Source of the DNA: Sphingomonas sp. PAMC 26621
Lineage (GTDB): Bacteria > Pseudomonadota > Alphaproteobacteria > Sphingomonadales > Sphingomonadaceae
Reading direction: 5' to 3'
Assembly (NCBI RefSeq): GCF_000251145.1
Contig: NZ_AIDW01000061.1
Span: 1 to 63,453, forward strand
DNA length: 63,453 bases
The notes beneath the pieces were generated by a model that had not been told where the DNA came from, ran no database searches, and worked only from the letters and a program-made list of their open reading frames with translations. A program made the position numbers and the translations under genes. Positions 52,877-61,063 of this stretch are shown in pieces (position 1 is the stretch's first letter; the number at the start of each line of letters is the position of its first letter).

Positions 52877-52970
52877 GGGGTGGTGGTCCACCCCGCTGTC
52901 GCGTCAGCGACATGGGTGCAGGGTATGACCCTGCCGTACGCAAACTGCAAGTTTGCATAAGTGCGCCGTT
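52877..52970. other. oriT: Candidate origin of transfer (oriT)
   Basis: Four perfect inverted repeats lie in line: GGGGTGG/CCACCCC (52877-52894), TGTCGC/GCGACA (52897-52912), GCAGGGT/ACCCTGC (52918-52934) and GCAAACT/AGTTTGC (52940-52956), with loops of 3 or 4 bases. Directly after the last comes ATAAGTGCGCC, a close match to the RSF1010-type (IncQ/MobQ) nick region TAAGTGCGCC. It lies in the intergenic space between the divergent relaxase and MobC/TraD-like genes, the usual place. Confidence 0.85.
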
Positions 52971-53131
52971 ATCTTTCGATACCGGCTGGTGCTTGGGGTT
53001 CGGTCCGGATGTGGGCACTGATTGCGGTATGGGTTCTCTTCTACTTCCTTATATCCTGTTTTCTTGCTGTTGCCTTGCTTCTTGTTATGCCTTCTGCCTA
53101 TTCTTTTTCTTCTGTCTGCGGGAGCTACGTC

Positions 53132-53566
53132 ATGGCCGATCCCAAACCGTCACAGCGCGAAAAGCTTCTCGAACAGCAACGCCAGCTTGCTGCCAAGATC
53201 GCTGCCCTCAACGCTCGCGAGAAATCGACGGAACGTAAAACAGATACCCGTCGCAAGATTCTTATCGGCGGTGCGGTCAATGCCTCGATCAAGCGGGGTA
53301 AGTTTTCCGAAGAGCAGCTCATGACGATCCTCAACCGCGAACTTTTCGCCTCCCGCGACCGGTCACTGTTCGATCTGCCACCCCGCCCTGATGGCCTGAC
53401 CAAGCCGCCGCGTGGTGCGCGGCCGATATTGGATCGGACGAACAATGATCCGGGCGCGATTTCTCCTGCTGGCGGGAGGGATCGCCCTCTCGTCCCTGTC
53501 GGCCGCTCACGCCGACGTTCCTCGCTGCGACCTTGCCCTGACACGAGCGCATCTGTTTCAGGGTAG
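53132..53566 (+). CDS. MobC/TraD-like mobilisation accessory protein
   Basis: 144 aa from ATG at 53132, seven bases after GGGAG. The N-terminal half (QREKLLEQQRQLAAKIAAL, RKTDTRRKILIGGA) resembles the small Ti-type TraD/MobC proteins that help the relaxase at oriT. The C-terminal half is arginine-rich and low complexity, and its last 120 bases overlap the coupling-protein gene in another frame, so the true end may be earlier. Confidence 0.65.
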   Translation: MADPKPSQREKLLEQQRQLAAKIAALNAREKSTERKTDTRRKILIGGAVNASIKRGKFSEEQLMTILNRELFASRDRSLFDLPPRPDGLTKPPRGARPILDRTNNDPGAISPAGGRDRPLVPVGRSRRRSSLRPCPDTSASVSG

Positions 53567-55907
53567 CGAGCCGGACGTAAAGGCTCGCTACGACGAATAC
53601 GCCCGCGCCATTTGCGCCGCGCAGGATGCCAGTACGGATCGCTGGAGCCGCGTCGTTTCTGATCTCCATCTCAACGCCACGGGCATGATCGCTGCCGCCA
53701 ATGCAAAGAATTGGACCGGGGTCGCTGATGGCCTCGATCGCGCCACTCCCCTACTCGACCAGATGGTGACGCAGGCCAAGGCCGATACTGCGCAACCGCA
53801 TAACGTCCAGGAGCCGGTTGAAACCCGCCTCGAAGGCTTTCTGCGCCTCGCAACAGATGGCTACCGCACGCGGCTGGTCCAGGCTGGCCTACCCCCGCCA
53901 GCATCGCTCCACGCCGGACTTGCCGATCTGTCACGGGCACTGCGGACACGCGGCAGCGGACAGCTCGCGACCACGGCCTATGTGCTCGTCATGGACCTGG
54001 CCGGCAACGCTGACGATCTCGCCGGGGTCTTCTCGGATGAGGCGGCGCGGCAGGAACGGCATCGGCAGGAAGAGCTCAATACGAAGCTGAGTGACGTCTA
54101 CGCCGAACGCGAGAACCCGACCACTGCGACCGGCTATTGGACCGGTATCGGCCAGCGTCTCGGTCACTGGCCGGCGTTGTTCTCATGGATGCTGATCGCC
54201 GCGATCGTTGGCTCGATCATCGCCCTGCGGATGAAACGCCGTCGCATCGCCTGGAAGCTGGTCGCCCTCACACCGGCAATCTTCCTGCCCATGCTCCTGA
54301 TCCACGGCTTCCTGCCCATCATACCGTGGTGGGCACTCGATGTCGGCGCGCTTGTCGTGCTGGCGGCGCTGTGGGGCTACACCGAACGCTTTCGCGTGCT
54401 CTACACCGGCAGGGCCCCGTTTGGGTCGCAGGAGACTGCTCCGACGGCCGTGGGAGCCCCTGTGGGGCTGACAGGTCCCTCCGATGGTCAAGACACCCAT
54501 GGTAGCGCTTATTGGGGCTCCACGGCCCAGATGCGAGCGCTGCGGCACCTTCCCGCCGCCAATACCCCCTCCCCTGCTGGCTTTGCGCTCGGTCGGGCGA
54601 CAGATCGGCTGCCCGGCGACAACCGTTTCCGCCAGAACGGCCATGTCATCACGTTCGCACCCACCGGCTCTGGCAAGGGCACAGGGCTCGTGATCCCCAC
54701 CCTGCTCGAATACCCCGGCTCTGCGCTGGTGCTGGACGTGAAAGGCGAAAACTACGCCGTCACTGCTCGCGCGCGCCGCGCCATGGGTCAGGCGGTCTGG
54801 CTGCTCGATCCCTACGGGGTAACGGGCGATCGTGCCCATGGCTTCAACTGGCTCGATCGCATTGATCTCGAAAGCGAGGATTGCCTGGCGCAGGCGATGA
54901 CGATTGCGGACGCTTGCGTGATCCCGGCCGACAAGGGCGGCGACGATCATTGGGACGATACCGCCCGTGACCTGATCCGGGGCGTCGTGCTGCACGTCGC
55001 CGGCATGGACGCAGATAAGCGGAACATGGGCGAGGTTCGCCGGCTGCTAGCCTCCGGTGCCGAGGAGTTGGACGATACGCTTGCCGCGATGATGGTCAGC
55101 GATGCCGCGTTCGGGATCGTTGCGCGCGCCGCCAACACCTTCTCCGGCATGGCCGATCGCGAGCGCGGTTCGGTGCTGTCGAGCGCCAGACGCCACACCG
55201 CCTTCCTTGATGATCCTCGCATCGCCCGCACGCTGGCGCGCTCGGACTTTGCCCTGCGCGATCTCAAGCACACACCGATGACGGTCTACGTCGTGCTGCC
55301 GGCCGACAAGCTACGGGGCGGCAATGCCCGGTTCGTGCGCGGGCTGGTCAACGACGCGCTCGCCGGGGTTATGGCGGACACGGTGACGCCGTTCCACAAG
55401 GTCGCCTTCCTGCTCGACGAGTTTGCCCAGCTCGGACGCATGACCGCGATTGAGGATGCGATCAGCTTGGTACGCGGGTTCGGGGTGGCGCTGTGGCTGT
55501 TCCTCCAGGACATGGACCAGCTCAAAATCTACCCGAAAAAGGGCAGCTTCCTCGCAAACGCCACCGGTCAGTTTTTCAACACCAATGATCTGGAAACGGC
55601 GAAGTACGTTTCCGACATGCTGGGCAAAGCGACGATCGAGTACGAGACGGCCAACCGTGGCAAGAGTGGCGGCACCAATCTCGGCACCGGCAGCCACAGC
55701 ATGAACCGGGGTAAGTCCACCGGGGCCAGCCAGCAATTTGCCGGGCGCGAGCTGCTGACGCCGGATGAGGTCATGCGCGAGCAGCGCGCGATCGTGTTCG
55801 TGGCCAGCGAACCGGCTTGGCTGCTCGACCGGATCGATTATCGCACCGACGCCGAATATCGCGGACACTTCGACCCCAATCCCTATCACGTTGGTCCACG
55901 GGCATGA
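53445..55907 (+). CDS. traG: VirD4/TraG-type coupling protein with long N-terminal extension
   Basis: 820 aa from ATG at 53445 (the frame opens at 53412). A signal-like helix is followed by an approximately 200-residue helical domain, two or three transmembrane helices near residues 240-300, then the ATPase: Walker A APTGSGKGTG near residue 405 and Walker B FLLDEFAQLG near residue 653. Typical VirD4 proteins are 550-660 residues, so the extra N-terminal domain is unusual. It couples the relaxosome to a mating channel, which is not encoded here. Confidence 0.9.
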   Translation: MIRARFLLLAGGIALSSLSAAHADVPRCDLALTRAHLFQGSEPDVKARYDEYARAICAAQDASTDRWSRVVSDLHLNATGMIAAANAKNWTGVADGLDRATPLLDQMVTQAKADTAQPHNVQEPVETRLEGFLRLATDGYRTRLVQAGLPPPASLHAGLADLSRALRTRGSGQLATTAYVLVMDLAGNADDLAGVFSDEAARQERHRQEELNTKLSDVYAERENPTTATGYWTGIGQRLGHWPALFSWMLIAAIVGSIIALRMKRRRIAWKLVALTPAIFLPMLLIHGFLPIIPWWALDVGALVVLAALWGYTERFRVLYTGRAPFGSQETAPTAVGAPVGLTGPSDGQDTHGSAYWGSTAQMRALRHLPAANTPSPAGFALGRATDRLPGDNRFRQNGHVITFAPTGSGKGTGLVIPTLLEYPGSALVLDVKGENYAVTARARRAMGQAVWLLDPYGVTGDRAHGFNWLDRIDLESEDCLAQAMTIADACVIPADKGGDDHWDDTARDLIRGVVLHVAGMDADKRNMGEVRRLLASGAEELDDTLAAMMVSDAAFGIVARAANTFSGMADRERGSVLSSARRHTAFLDDPRIARTLARSDFALRDLKHTPMTVYVVLPADKLRGGNARFVRGLVNDALAGVMADTVTPFHKVAFLLDEFAQLGRMTAIEDAISLVRGFGVALWLFLQDMDQLKIYPKKGSFLANATGQFFNTNDLETAKYVSDMLGKATIEYETANRGKSGGTNLGTGSHSMNRGKSTGASQQFAGRELLTPDEVMREQRAIVFVASEPAWLLDRIDYRTDAEYRGHFDPNPYHVGPRA

Positions 55908-56065
55908 TCTGGATCGTTCTGGTCGCGATCGTCGTCGGCCTGATCCTCGGCCGGCTGATGGGGTTCATGGCCGTGGAGTTCCTGATACGGCCCGTTGCCT
56001 TTGTCGCTCGCTGGGGCGCTGCGTTGTTCGTCGCTATCGCTGGATGGGGTCGACGCCTGCCTTGA
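55904..56065 (+). CDS. Small membrane protein after traG
   Basis: 53 aa. ATG overlaps the traG stop (ATGA). One or two transmembrane helices (WIVLVAIVVGLILGRL and AALFVAIAGWG). It may be an accessory of the coupling protein. Confidence 0.55.
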   Translation: MIWIVLVAIVVGLILGRLMGFMAVEFLIRPVAFVARWGAALFVAIAGWGRRLP

Positions 56066-56154
56066 TGGACAACTGACCTTCACTTTCTTTCTCGATAGCT
56101 AGGGGCGGCTAGGCCACCTTGTGACGGCGATAGCCAACACGCAACAAGGCTCCC

Positions 56155-56239
56155 GTACATTATGGGGACATGGATTTACGCTTAGACGCAAGTGTCTGAT
56201 TTACGAAAGCCTACCGGAATCTGTGTCCCCATAATGTAC
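56155..56239. repeat. 16-bp perfect inverted repeat flanking 53 bases
   Basis: GTACATTATGGGGACA (56155-56170) and its exact reverse complement (56224-56239) enclose 53 bases with no coding capacity. These look like the ends of an insertion element, so this may be a solo mini-element. Bases 56066-56463 hold no other supported feature. Confidence 0.8.
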
Positions 56240-56463
56240 AGGGGCCATGATGCTGGATAAAGGGGTGTCCTCTCCCCTCGTGTCGCAAATCTTCCTCCGG
56301 CTGCTCAATCATCCCAACGCAGATCGAACATTGGAGATCATGCCCATGGCTGTGACCAGTGCCAGTGGCCGGCCATAAAAACCGCCATTGTCACGTCATG
56401 AAAACGGCGTAGACACGGGTCAGGAGGATCAGCCGATGCGCTCGATAAATCCCTTGTTCGAGA

Positions 56464-56664
56464 ATGGTGATCGATTGCGTAGCGACCGATCGGCAGCCGA
56501 GCGTCCAGGAACTGTTTCGTGTCGCGCAGCGCATCTGGTCGGATGGCGCTGCCGACCGTTCGGCGTTCCGCTGGGGTCGTCTTGCACCCACCGATACCGA
56601 AAAGCTGCTCGCCCTGCGCGCCGCCCAGATTGCTCTGTCCGGGTCAGTCGCGCGGAACGAGTAA
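56464..56664 (+). CDS. Hypothetical protein (66 aa)
   Basis: MVIDCVATDRQPSVQELF...WSDGAADRSAFRWGRL. The ribosome binding site is weak. No family recognised. Plausible but unsupported by context. Confidence 0.35.
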   Translation: MVIDCVATDRQPSVQELFRVAQRIWSDGAADRSAFRWGRLAPTDTEKLLALRAAQIALSGSVARNE

Positions 56665-56677
56665 CGGCAATGTCAGC

Positions 56678-57175
56678 TTATTCGGTGATCGACGGCAACT
56701 TCAATTTGCGCCGCTGCGGCGGGCCCGGCTCCTGCGCCGTCGCTCGTGGCCCGGGCTTCCGGCCCAGCCCAATTCTTTTCGCCATGGCGCGCCGCGTTTC
56801 TGAATAACTCTCGGCCACCATCGGGTAATCGGCCTTGAGGTTGTAGCGGTCCCGATATTGCTCGGGTGTGAGCTCATGTCCGCTCAGATGGCGCCGCAGC
56901 ATCTTATAAGGCTTGCCATCGATCAAGGAGATGATGTGATCCTTCGACGCCAGCGATTTACGCACTGTCACCGCAGGCGTGAACTGCTTGGGCGCAGCCT
57001 CCGCAGCCGACGTGTTTGGTTGGTCGATCAATCCCGCGACGCTGTCGCGCATCCGGCTGAGAAATACCGGCACGTCCCCAGCCGCGGCGCGCGTGTTGGG
57101 ATTGCTTAGCCACGCGATCGTCAGCGCTGCTGCGAGTTCGATCGCATTGGGGCTGGCCTCTGTTTCTGTCGTCAC
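56678..57175 (-). CDS. mucR: MucR/Ros-family transcriptional regulator
   Basis: 165 aa. The C-terminal half has the MucR signature: KMLRRHLSGHELTPEQYRDR and DYPMVAESYSETRRAMAK, a zinc-finger fold. In this copy the usual CxxC knuckle region (SLIDGKPYKMLRRHL) has no clear Cys pair, so zinc binding is doubtful. MucR proteins silence transferred DNA in alphaproteobacteria, like H-NS. Its GTG start overlaps the HU stop (GTGA). Confidence 0.88.
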   Translation of the reverse strand: MTTETEASPNAIELAAALTIAWLSNPNTRAAAGDVPVFLSRMRDSVAGLIDQPNTSAAEAAPKQFTPAVTVRKSLASKDHIISLIDGKPYKMLRRHLSGHELTPEQYRDRYNLKADYPMVAESYSETRRAMAKRIGLGRKPGPRATAQEPGPPQRRKLKLPSITE

Positions 57176-57447
57176 GAGGAAATCTTGTCCTTAAGCATTT
57201 TGGCCGGTGTGAACACCACCTTGGTCGACGCAGCGATCTCCATCGCCTCGCCGGTCCGCGGATTGCGACCAGCCCGGGCGGCTCTGGCCTTGCTGGAGAA
57301 CTTGCCGAACCCGGGCAGCGACACGTCCTCGCCCCGCGCGACCGCAGCACCGATATCGCCGAACACGCGGCCAATCAGCGCTCGAGCCTTCGCGGCACTC
57401 AGATCGCTTCCCTCAGCAATGCCTTTTACAAGATCGTCCAGCTTCAT
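57172..57447 (-). CDS. HU/IHF-family nucleoid protein
   Basis: 91 aa. MKLDDLVKGIAEGSDLSAAK, then GFGKFSSKARAARAGRNPRT with the conserved beta-arm. The ATG follows GGGGAG by seven bases. It is coupled with mucR, so both nucleoid proteins are made together, perhaps to silence or organise the plasmid. Confidence 0.92.
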   Translation of the reverse strand: MKLDDLVKGIAEGSDLSAAKARALIGRVFGDIGAAVARGEDVSLPGFGKFSSKARAARAGRNPRTGEAMEIAASTKVVFTPAKMLKDKISS

Positions 57448-57605
57448 CAAAGATCTCCCCGTAAAGATGCACCGGGATAATCCTTCCCTGCTCGGGCGCA
57501 ACAGTTCATCCCCTTTTCGGGGCAATGCGAGCAAGATGCAGCGGGTCCGGTGATGCGGTTACCCTTATTGCAGTTCTGGGCGATCATCATTGCGAGCCCC
57601 TACAA

Positions 57606-58118
57606 GTAGGCATCTTCCTCGTTCTGCCGCCGGACCGGCTCGATACCTTTGCCCGCTGGCTGTTCCTGCGCGACGAGTTTGCGGCGTTGGGTCACCTCGA
57701 AGCGGTCGAGCGGGAGATGGGGCTGATGGCAGGCTACGGAATTCAGCTCTGGCCGATCCTGCAGGACATACACCAGCTCCGGGCGCTCTACGACCAGCGC
57801 GCCGGCACCCTCCTGCCCAACACAGGCGTCCTGCAGGCGTTTGGCGTCAACGATCAGCAGAGCGCGCAGCTCATTTCCGACCTGCTCGACTAGGAGACGG
57901 TCGTGTTCGAGTCGATGAGCCGCGCCCTAGACGCGGAGGCGAGCGGGATCATCTTCGGGCAGCAGCATGTCGGCCGCCCGCTGCTTACTCCCAACGAGGT
58001 CTGCACACTGAACCTTGACCGCCAGCTTCTGTTCGTGGCCGGACAGCGGCCGGTCTTTGCCGCGAAGTTGAGCTACTACGCTGATCGCGAGTTCGCTGGC
58101 CAGTTCGATCCGGCGTGA
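57606..58118 (+). pseudogene. Wrecked VirD4/TraG-like coupling protein copy
   Basis: The fragment starts in mid-domain at IFLVLPPDRLDTFARWL, then jumps to a truncated Walker B region (FLRDEFAALGHLEAVE), suggesting an internal deletion. A TAG at 57891-57893 interrupts SDLLD and ETVVFESMSRALDAEASG. The frame then runs to the natural end near 58118. It is a second coupling-protein lineage, different from traG at 53445. Confidence 0.75.
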
Positions 58119-58200
58119 GGAATGCGAACCTCGATTAATGGTTTTTGAGGCTAGGCGTCGAGAGGCATGGGTCATCGCTCCAGAGTCAAAAAGTAAGGCC

Positions 58201-58260
58201 CGTATAGGCGTATACACCGCGCCCGCTCTGTCGCAGCGCTGAAAAGTGAGTTTTGGGGTA
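58201..58260 (+). repeat. Par-type repeat plus isolated iteron
   Basis: CGTATAGGCGTATAC (58201-58215) matches the repeats around parA. GTGAGTTTTGGGGTA (58246-58260) matches the iterons at 59502-59645. It is separated from the main origin by the IS5-type element. Confidence 0.6.
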
Positions 58261-58271
58261 TCGGCTCACTT

Positions 58272-59065
58272 TTGACGTGGGGGGTTGATTTCAGGCTTGG
58301 CGACAGCAGGAGCGTGGATTTAAGCGAGTTATGGTTGAGTGGAGAGCAGTTCGAGCGGCTTCGTCCGTTGCTGCCCGACAAGGTTCGAGGGGTTGCGCGG
58401 GTCGACGACCGGCGCGTGATCAGCGGCATCATCCATGTCGTAAAATCGGGCGGTCGCTGGGTCGATGCACCAGCCTGCTACGGTCCGAGGAAGACGTTCT
58501 ACAATCGGTTCGTGCGATGGGCGGCCAAAGGCGTCTGGCAGGAGATGTTCGTCACACTGGCGGCAGCGGACGGGCCGCCTGCCGAAGTCTTGATCGACAG
58601 CACCCATATGAAGGCGCACCGATCGGCAGGCGGCGGAAAAGGGGGGCGCTCGTCCAGGCGATTGGGATCAGCCGAGGCGTTCGCAACAGTAAGCTCCACG
58701 CACTTATCGACGGTGAAGGCCGCCCGCTCCGCTTCCTGCTGACCGGTGGCAACGTTGCCGACTGTCAGGCCGCCGAAACCCTGCTCGACGATCTTGCGCC
58801 ACGTACCGTCGTGCTAGCCGACAAGCCCTACGACACCAACGCGATCCGCGACCTGATCGAGCGGCAGGGTGCCGTGCCCAACATCCCCTCTAAGGCGAAC
58901 CGGTCCTGGAAAAGCTGTTTCTCGCGCTCGCTCTACAAAGGTCGAAACGCGGTCGAGCGAATGTTCTGCCGCCTCAAGGATTATCGCCGCATCGCCACTC
59001 GCTACGACAAGCCCGCCACCAACTTCCTTAGCGCGATCTACCTCGTAGCCGCCATCACCTGGTGA
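58272..59065 (+). mobile_element. IS5-family element with frameshifted transposase
   Basis: Frame one (58272-58742) encodes LWLSGEQFERLRPLLPDKVR and IDSTHMKAHRSAGGGKGG with the first D. Frame minus one (read from about 58640 to 59065) continues with ISRGVRNSKLHALIDG, LADKPYDTNAI (second D) and ERMFCRLKDYRRIATRYDK (E). AAAAGGGGGG at the junction fits programmed minus-one frameshifting of the IS427 group. Terminal repeats were not resolved. It lies within the origin region. Confidence 0.8.
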
Positions 59066-59381
59066 TTATGAGTCCTCACCCTAAGGCTCTTGGGAGCCTT
59101 CTCACCTTGTTTTGATATTCTATGGGCTGGAAATCGGTCGTTTTGGCCTGTTCCGGATGATGTCGGCTTTGTGATGTGCTGCCGGTCGTACCTGGATTTG
59201 TCGAAAAGCCATTGGGCATGTGATCTTGGCGCTAGTGGATCTGGCCAGGTTCGCCCTTTTTCCAAGCCACTTGGCGTCGAAATCGACGATTTACAAAAAG
59301 CTCAGCGGCCAACGGAAGTTTCCATTTTCCGTTTTTCGACCCTTGCAGCATCAGTCGGTACTCTCCCGCTCTGAAGGTAAG

Positions 59382-59645
59382 TTACCCACAGGTTGCACTA
59401 CCCCAAAGCTCACCGTTTCCGTTCTAATTCAATAATTCTTCTTAGATTCAAGATTCAGGGGTCCGCAACCCGCAGAAAACCGCGGAAAGCAGGCTTGAAA
59501 AGTGAGCGTTGGGGTCGATTCGCGTGAGTTTCAGGGTAGCCTGAGGTGAGCGTTGGGGTCGGTTAAAGTGAGGTTTGGGGAAGAGTCGGGTGAGCGTTTG
59601 GGTATGGCATCGGCCTTGGACCAGGAGACGGTGAGTTTTGGGGTA
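59382..59645 (+). other. oriV: Iteron-based origin of replication
   Basis: Six direct copies of a GTGAGCGTTGGGGT-type iteron start at 59502, 59524, 59546, 59568, 59590 and 59631. The first five are spaced exactly 22 bases apart, two helical turns. An inverted copy is at 59399-59413. Upstream lie TTACCCACA (59382-59390), one mismatch from a DnaA box, and an AT-rich tract (about 59418-59458) suitable for melting. The repA gene starts 98 bases after the last iteron. The span 59066-59381 has no supported gene. Confidence 0.9.
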
Positions 59646-59742
59646 GCCCCTCACCCTGCGTACGGCGAGCTAGAGGATTTGCTTAACTCACAATTCGCGG
59701 TAATGTGAGCTTGTACCCTGCTCCTCCTCACCGGACACATCT

Positions 59743-60621
59743 ATGTCGTCACAACCCACCACGGTCGATCTGACCTTCCGCACGTTGACGCAGAAGGGCC
59801 GCGGCAATCCGTTCGATCCCGCCAATTACGGCGAGATCGTCAAACCCGGCGAGTTGGTCGACATTGTCGAGCTAAGCCCGCTCACCCTCGCCGATCGCCG
59901 CATCTATAATTTGCTTATCGCCAATGCATGGGAGCGGATCGGCGAGCCGATCGTCCATCGCATCCCCAAGACGGCCCTGAAAGGCACGCACCAGGGTAAC
60001 GAGCGGATAGAGAGTTCGCTGCTACGCCTGATGGGTACGATCGCCATCGTTACGATCCGCAAAGGGGGCAAGGCTTTCAAGCGCCGCGTCCAGCTCCTCG
60101 GCCCAAGCGACGAAAGCCTCGAAAAGGACGGTTTCCTTCACTATCGCATTCCCGAAGAACTGATTGAAATACTACGCAACAGCGAGGTCTATGCGCGCCT
60201 CAAGACTCAGGTGATGTATTGCTTCGAGTCGAAATACGCCCTGTGCCTCTATGAGATGATCGAACGTCGTATCGGACTCGAATATAAACAGCGGGAAGAG
60301 TTCACTATCGAGGAGCTGCGCGGCCTACTCAACGTACCGGTGGGAAAGCTGGAGCGCTTTGCCGACCTTAACAAATATTGCCTCAAGGTTGCAGTCGAGG
60401 AAATCAACAAGCTCTGCCCCTTCTATGTGGAGTTCACGCCGATCAAGAACGGACGCAAGGTCGAGCGGGTCGCACTCCACTGGTTTCCAAAAACCTCCAC
60501 CGGCAAGCGCGATGCGCAAAACCTGATCGACCAGCACAGCATCGTGCGCCGCGCCAAGCTCCGCGGCGGCATTCCCGAACTGCCCGTTCTTGTGGATTTC
60601 GGTGCACCGCCCCAAAGGTGA
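59743..60621 (+). CDS. repA: Replication initiator RepA (Rep_3-like)
   Basis: 292 aa. N-terminal ELSPLTLADRRIYNLLIANA and RESS-type IESSLLRLMGTIAIVTI, then KTQVMYCFESKYALCLYEMI and the C-terminal winged-helix (TIEELRGLLNVPVGKLERFA, LKVAVEEINKL) fit the Rep_3 initiator fold. It would bind the iterons and autoregulate. An inverted iteron copy follows the gene (60627-60641). Confidence 0.9.
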   Translation: MSSQPTTVDLTFRTLTQKGRGNPFDPANYGEIVKPGELVDIVELSPLTLADRRIYNLLIANAWERIGEPIVHRIPKTALKGTHQGNERIESSLLRLMGTIAIVTIRKGGKAFKRRVQLLGPSDESLEKDGFLHYRIPEELIEILRNSEVYARLKTQVMYCFESKYALCLYEMIERRIGLEYKQREEFTIEELRGLLNVPVGKLERFADLNKYCLKVAVEEINKLCPFYVEFTPIKNGRKVERVALHWFPKTSTGKRDAQNLIDQHSIVRRAKLRGGIPELPVLVDFGAPPQR

Positions 60622-60626
60622 GCCCC

Positions 60627-60641
60627 TACCCCAAAACTCAC
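60627..60641 (-). repeat. Inverted iteron copy downstream of repA
   Basis: The reverse complement of GTGAGTTTTGGGGTA, one of the iteron variants. It begins six bases after the repA stop. Confidence 0.75.
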
Positions 60642-60745
60642 CTTAAGAGCGTCCAGCACCGGGGAAGATCGGTGCTCTGCCGTCCCGGCACCGCCACGAC
60701 CTCCAGAAGTTGCCTGACCGTCCATCGCCGCCCTGCCGTCCAGCC

Positions 60746-60790
60746 CGTATACGGCTATACGCCTATAAGCCTATAAGCCTATACAGTACG
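60746..60790. repeat. GTATA-type repeat array at the 3' end of the par operon
   Basis: CGTATACGGCTATACG followed by three GCCTATA units spaced 9 to 10 bases. It overlaps the last codons of the small partition protein and its downstream edge. Similar clusters occur at 61080-61110, 61709-61733, 61973-61989 and 58201-58215. They probably form the centromere or operator. Confidence 0.6.
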
Positions 60791-61063
60791 CGCGAATCGT
60801 CCCCTGCCCTTCTTCACGAATAGGTCATCCAACGCTTCGGCGAGTAGCTTCTGCACCGTCGTCTCTTCCTCAGCTGCAATGATGCGAAGCTGTGTGCTGA
60901 CCTCGGGCGCAAAGTGGCCGCCAATTAGTTTAGTGCCCTGTCGGCCGCTGTTGGCCGGCTTGGCCACCGGCGCCGCTGTTTCAGGTCGCGGCGTTGCTGG
61001 CGCATCGCCGCCGGCCTTGGCGCGATCGAGGACGGCCTGAAGTGCGTTGGGCTTCGCCATCAT
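60779..61063 (-). CDS. Small partition partner of ParA
   Basis: 94 aa. A flexible Pro/Ala-rich N-terminal tail is followed by a ribbon-helix-helix-like part (KLIGGHFAPEVSTQLRIIAA, ETTVQKLLAEALDDLF). This is the layout of ParG-type centromere-binding proteins. The start overlaps the parA stop (ATGA). Confidence 0.75.
   Translation of the reverse strand: MMAKPNALQAVLDRAKAGGDAPATPRPETAAPVAKPANSGRQGTKLIGGHFAPEVSTQLRIIAAEEETTVQKLLAEALDDLFVKKGRGRFARTV

Noticed and set aside
51749..53238. Two long plus-strand frames (51749-52960 and 52237-53238)
   Set aside because: They are opposite the relaxase gene with its clear His motif and have no family similarity.
59631..60641. Iteron-like copies read as a CRISPR array
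   Set aside because: The units are 14-15 bases with 22-bp phasing and no unique spacers of 30 bases, and they precede a Rep gene. They are iterons.
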